This document shows, one piece after another, positions 60,481 through 64,000 of a stretch of 64,000 bases of DNA. The translations under genes and the position numbers were made by a program. The stretch covers positions 1 to 64,000 of the forward strand of contig NZ_FLSP01000003.1 in NCBI RefSeq assembly GCF_900091315.1. Reading direction: 5' to 3'. This DNA comes from Streptomyces sp. DI166. GTDB taxonomy: Bacteria > Actinomycetota > Actinomycetes > Streptomycetales > Streptomycetaceae. Under the pieces are notes generated by a model. It did no database searches. It was not told the DNA's origin and worked only from the letters and a program-made list of their open reading frames with translations. Every line of letters begins with the position of its first letter. The first letter of the stretch is position 1.

Positions 60481-62024
60481 GACGGCGGCAGGCACTCCTT
60501 CGCCGGTGGCTTCTCCTCCGGCCAGGCGATCTTCACGAAGCGCGCCTTCCCCTCCGGCGTCAGCTCCACGATCGGTACCGCCTTGTCGTACGGGTTGCCG
60601 TGCGCGTCCAGGCAGATCCACCCGCTCGCGCCGTACACCCGCAGCGGCCCCTTCACCTGCGGCCACTGAAGGCCCACGTCCGCGAGCCGCGGCACCATCC
60701 TGCCCTTCGACGTGGCCCGCTGGATGCCGGTGACCGCCAGCCGCATGGCGTCGTACGCGATGATCAGCTGGCCGTCCTCCAGGGACACCTCGCCGATCGG
60801 CCCGACCGGCCTGCGCGCGGCCGTGGCCACCAGCTCCGCCAGCTCGGCCGCGTCCGCCGCCGAGCCCCCGGACTTCGCACCGTCCTCCGCCCAGGCGTCC
60901 GGATGCGCCAGCGCGGTGTAGCGCACCGACAGCTTGTGCGTGAGCGCGCTGCGGTCCAGCTCCTTGTCCCCGGTGAGGTACGACGCCTCGTCACCGGTGA
61001 GCACGGTGAACTTCCGGTGCTGGCAGGACCGGTTGCCGAGCTCGTTGATGAACTGCCGCAGTTGCGTGTGGCGTCCGGCGAACAGGATCGTGTCCGTCTC
61101 CGGAGCCGTCCCGCAGACCAGGGACGCGATCTGCCAGAACGTGTTCGCGGTCGTCCCCTCCTCGCTGCGGTCAGTGGGCGGCGTGAACGGCTGCGGCTCG
61201 TACGGCGAGCCCGCGAGGAGCTTCATGAACGACTTCTGCAGCGTCCGCGTGTACGGGTCGCCCGGCTTGTCGTACACCAGCAGCGCCCGCCCCGCCGTCA
61301 CATCGGCGAACGAGGTCAGCGCACGGGCCTCGTCGGTGTTGGTGGGGGAGACCCGCGCCAGACCGGGGAAGGGGTCCTTGCCCCCCTGCCCGTTGGCGAG
61401 GTTGTCGGCGGTGATGGAGCTGCCGATGACCGGGATCCCGCGCTTGGTCAGCTCCTTGACGGCCCGCTTGTTGTTCTCGGTGCTCATCCCCACCCCGGTG
61501 ACCGCCCGCAGCCGGTCGGGGCTCTTGGTCATCTCCTCCAGCCGGTCGACCGTGAACTCCCAGTGCGCCCCGGTGGCCCCGGGGTTGGCGAGGACGAGCC
61601 GGATCGCCGGGGACTTCCGGTTGGACTCGTGGTTGGCCCGGTACTGCGCCAGATAGGCGCCCTGCATCTCGTGCAGCACATCACCCAGGTTGTCCGGGTC
61701 GGACGCGGTGAACGGCTCCAGCAGCGCCACCGTCACATAACTCCCCGGCTTCAGCGACCGGTTCTCCCGGTCGATCGCCCGGATCACCTCCCGAAGCTGC
61801 GGCCGGTCGAAGTCGTAGGCGGAGGTCGACACCCCCACGCACTCCTCGCTGCCCTCCGGCCGCTCCACCCCCGGCGCGCAGGACCGGTCCTCCCGCGCCA
61901 GCGCGCCCACCCCGAACCAGCCGCCCACCACCAGCGCGGCCGTCACCAGCAGGGCCAGATACCGGCGCAGCGGGATCTCCCAGACGTCCTCGCGCAGCCA
62001 CGTCCACACGCCTGTGCGCGCCAT
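60477..62024 (-). CDS. Membrane-anchored periplasmic-binding (type 1) protein
   Basis: A 515-residue protein. The cytoplasmic start (MARTGVWTWLREDVWEIPLR) leads into one membrane helix (about 21-44) and an exported domain with the pattern of branched-chain amino-acid type binding proteins: AVTGVGMSTENNKRAVKELT, RGIPVIGSSITADNLANG, ARVSPTNTDEARALTSF, ADVTAGRALLVYDKPGDPYT. It has no lipobox and no permease or ABC ATPase beside it. ATG 62024 overlaps the stop of the upstream NTPase (TGATG), so the two are made together. It likely senses a ligand rather than transports it (inference). Confidence 0.82.
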   Translation of the reverse strand: MARTGVWTWLREDVWEIPLRRYLALLVTAALVVGGWFGVGALAREDRSCAPGVERPEGSEECVGVSTSAYDFDRPQLREVIRAIDRENRSLKPGSYVTVALLEPFTASDPDNLGDVLHEMQGAYLAQYRANHESNRKSPAIRLVLANPGATGAHWEFTVDRLEEMTKSPDRLRAVTGVGMSTENNKRAVKELTKRGIPVIGSSITADNLANGQGGKDPFPGLARVSPTNTDEARALTSFADVTAGRALLVYDKPGDPYTRTLQKSFMKLLAGSPYEPQPFTPPTDRSEEGTTANTFWQIASLVCGTAPETDTILFAGRHTQLRQFINELGNRSCQHRKFTVLTGDEASYLTGDKELDRSALTHKLSVRYTALAHPDAWAEDGAKSGGSAADAAELAELVATAARRPVGPIGEVSLEDGQLIIAYDAMRLAVTGIQRATSKGRMVPRLADVGLQWPQVKGPLRVYGASGWICLDAHGNPYDKAVPIVELTPEGKARFVKIAWPEEKPPAKECLPPS

Positions 62025-64000
62025 CACGCCTCCCCCTCGCCCTCGTCCGGGATGTGCGGTTCCCGCCCCGCGAGGGCGTCCTCCGGCCAGTCCCGCGACG
62101 CCCGCCACAGCAGGGCGTTCCCGGCGGGCCGCAGATTGGACAGCTGCTCCAGCTCGAACCGCAGCCGCTGCCCCACCGTCCGGTCCGGCAGGGTCAGCGG
62201 ATCGGTCAACTGCCATACGGCGTGCAGCAGTCGCCGCACCCGCAGATGCAGCGCCGCGTCCGCGCCCTCCGGCGGCTCGTGCCCGGCGTCGGTGCGGCCG
62301 AGCGCCACCGCCGTACGCCGGTCCTCGCTACCGCAGTGGTCGCGGCCGTCGGCGTCGTGCGCGTGGAAGTAGGGCGCCGAGGCGACGAACCGCAGCGCCG
62401 CCAGCCACTCGCGGGCCGGCAGCGTGGTGAAGGAGTCCCTCAGGTAGGCCACCGCCGAATCCGCTGAGCCCAGGGCGAGTTCGTGGTGCAGCCGGTAGCG
62501 CACCTGCTCGTCCGCCGGGTCGGCGTAGTGGTCGACGAGCGTCTCGTGCGCCTTGCGCCACTGCCCGTGGTCGGTGTCCCGGTGATGCAGCCGGAGCAGC
62601 AGCAGCGTCCGTACGAACGGGTCGCCGACGAACTGCCCCGGCACGGCGGGCAGTCCCTCCGTCGTCAGCCGCTCGCCCAACGCCCGTACGTCGGCGGGCC
62701 CGAAGTGCTCCGGGAGCAGCGCGCGGGCCAGCGCGCACGCCGAGTCGTGGTCGTGGGCGGCGGCCAGCACCGTCAGCTCGTCCAGCCGGTCCGGCGGCAC
62801 CAGCCGGTCCAGCAGTTCCAGGTAGGCGGGCCTGCCGTCGTGCTCGGGGTGCACGCGCAGATCCGCGGTGAGCAGCTCGCCGAGCGAGGACGCCTCGGTC
62901 GGGTGCTGTGCGGCGGCCTCCGCGACCAGGGTGATGCCGAGCGGGTTCCCGCCGGTCAACCGGTGGGCGGCCTGCGGGAGTTGGGGCGGCACCGTAGGGT
63001 CCGCGCCGACGATGTGCAGGGTGTCGTCACCGCTCAGCGGCGGCAGCGACACCACCAGCGCCCGTGAGGACGCCGAGCCGGGTTCCGGGGTCCAGTCGCT
63101 GCTCCGGGCCAGCTCGGGCAGGGCCCGCCGGGTCGCGTTGCGCAGCGCCGGGCGCCCGTTGCCCCGTACGGCGGCGAAGAACACGACCTGGTCGCCGACG
63201 CCCTCCGTCCGGTCCCGCAGCACGGCCTCGATCAGGCCGGGGCCGGGCGCGGTGTGCGCGTTGTCCAGCAGCACCAGCGGCCGCCCCAGCCGCTTCATCC
63301 GGGGCAGTACGCCCGTGTAGGCGTCGGTGAGATCGGCGCGCAGCGCCCGCACCAGATGCCGCTCGGCGTGCTCCCGCGAGGTGCCGCCGGCCCGGAAGTG
63401 CCCGGAGAGCAGGATCAGCCCGCGCCGGGCGTTGTCACCGGCGTTGGGATAGTCCCGGTACCAGGCCGAGGCCCGCTGGTGGCGCCGTCCCGCGAACCCC
63501 TCGGACAGGGACTCCAGGGTCGCCTCCACCGCCGCCGACAGCAGTGGCCCGGTACCGGTCGCCGCCGCGACCACCTTCGCCGCGACCCGGCCCGCCCAGC
63601 GCCCGGCGAAGCCGCCGACCCAGGACCCGCTCTCGTTGAGCAGCAGGATCCGCTGCACCTCGCGCCGTATCCGCTCGGAGTCCGCGTCGCCCCAGCCCCC
63701 GGCCGCGACCGCCACCAGCCCCGACATCAGCCGCGGGAACTGGATCCGCCCCGCCCCGGTCACCTGCTCCGCGAGCTGCTCGGCGAGCACCAGCAGCGCC
63801 TGCGACACCGGTGACCACGCCTCGGCGGGCCGTCCGGTGGGCGGCGCCGCGAACTCGGGGTCCTCGCAGTCGATCAGCCCGACCGGGGTGTGCCCCTTGT
63901 ACGACTCCCGCAGTTCCGCGAGCACCGCCGTCTTGCCGAGTCCGCGCGCCCCGGACAGCACGACCAGCGGCGGTTCCCGGGGATGCTCGTACGGCGTGAC
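62024..64000 (-). CDS. P-loop NTPase, STAND/AAA-like (5' end outside window)
   Basis: At least 658 residues; the frame stays open to the window edge, so the start is missing. The Walker A loop is SGARGLGKTAVLAEL, a Walker B-like strand is RPLVLLDNAHTA, and PPQLPQAAHRLTGGNPLGIT resembles the winged-helix/GxP region of STAND NTPases. The rest is helical and Leu/Arg-rich, perhaps alpha-solenoid (LVDHYADPADEQVRYRLHHE). No helix-turn-helix output domain is visible in the part present. It is coupled to the membrane-anchored binding protein, suggesting a joint signalling unit. Confidence 0.78.
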   Translation of the reverse strand, partial: VTPYEHPREPPLVVLSGARGLGKTAVLAELRESYKGHTPVGLIDCEDPEFAAPPTGRPAEAWSPVSQALLVLAEQLAEQVTGAGRIQFPRLMSGLVAVAAGGWGDADSERIRREVQRILLLNESGSWVGGFAGRWAGRVAAKVVAAATGTGPLLSAAVEATLESLSEGFAGRRHQRASAWYRDYPNAGDNARRGLILLSGHFRAGGTSREHAERHLVRALRADLTDAYTGVLPRMKRLGRPLVLLDNAHTAPGPGLIEAVLRDRTEGVGDQVVFFAAVRGNGRPALRNATRRALPELARSSDWTPEPGSASSRALVVSLPPLSGDDTLHIVGADPTVPPQLPQAAHRLTGGNPLGITLVAEAAAQHPTEASSLGELLTADLRVHPEHDGRPAYLELLDRLVPPDRLDELTVLAAAHDHDSACALARALLPEHFGPADVRALGERLTTEGLPAVPGQFVGDPFVRTLLLLRLHHRDTDHGQWRKAHETLVDHYADPADEQVRYRLHHELALGSADSAVAYLRDSFTTLPAREWLAALRFVASAPYFHAHDADGRDHCGSEDRRTAVALGRTDAGHEPPEGADAALHLRVRRLLHAVWQLTDPLTLPDRTVGQRLRFELEQLSNLRPAGNALLWRASRDWPEDALAGREPHIPDEGEGEA

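Overview
This is a high-GC actinobacterial chromosome segment, almost certainly Streptomyces. The evidence is third-position GC bias in every credible gene, frequent GTG and TTG starts, the developmental pair bldN/rsbN, a rex-hemACD operon with a Rex operator, a class I lysyl-tRNA synthetase, and many actinomycete-type lipoproteins. No rRNA, tRNA, CRISPR array, insertion sequence or prophage was recognised.

Layout. 0-4.0 kb: HAD phosphatase, YbjJ-like MFS transporter, AcuC-type deacetylase, phosphatase-like protein. 4.1-7.1 kb: small MerR/excisionase-type DNA-binding protein, the tiny ribosomal protein bS22, a nucleotide-sugar epimerase-like protein and an acyltransferase, in the same order as Rv0500A-Rv0502 of Mycobacterium. 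7.1-10.3 kb: rsbN and bldN (anti-sigma/sigma controlling aerial development) with a long non-coding upstream region carrying three 65-bp repeats. 10.3-19.7 kb: SerB-like HAD protein, glutaredoxin-like protein, rex, hemA, hemC, hemD, an FAD oxidoreductase and hemB. 19.7-31.6 kb: secreted and lipoproteins, an XRE-type membrane regulator, an aminotransferase, argS, lysS, a DUF2637 membrane protein, two DUF3558 lipoproteins and rtcB.

31.6-46 kb is more accessory: a freestanding LAGLIDADG endonuclease, a tyrosine phosphatase fused to a GNAT acetyltransferase, oxidoreductases with their regulators, a two-component system, an M20 peptidase, and three separate intergenic tandem-repeat arrays. 46-51.4 kb: an ECF sigma factor beside a Met/His-rich membrane protein, a thioesterase remnant, an NfeD-flotillin pair, a universal stress protein, and a secreted mini-protein gene split by an in-frame TGA. 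51.4-60.5 kb: hemL, histidine phosphatase, a polysaccharide-deacetylase-like lipoprotein, and a System II cytochrome c maturation operon (ResA/CcdA/ResB/CcsB). 60.5-64 kb: a membrane-anchored periplasmic-binding-type protein translationally coupled to a P-loop NTPase that runs off the window.

The genes join up around haem. The C5 pathway from glutamyl-tRNA to uroporphyrinogen III (hemA, hemL, hemB, hemC, hemD) is all here. Its first operon sits behind the NADH/NAD+ sensor Rex, and the cytochrome c assembly operon that consumes haem lies downstream of hemL. The second theme is morphological development through BldN and RsbN.
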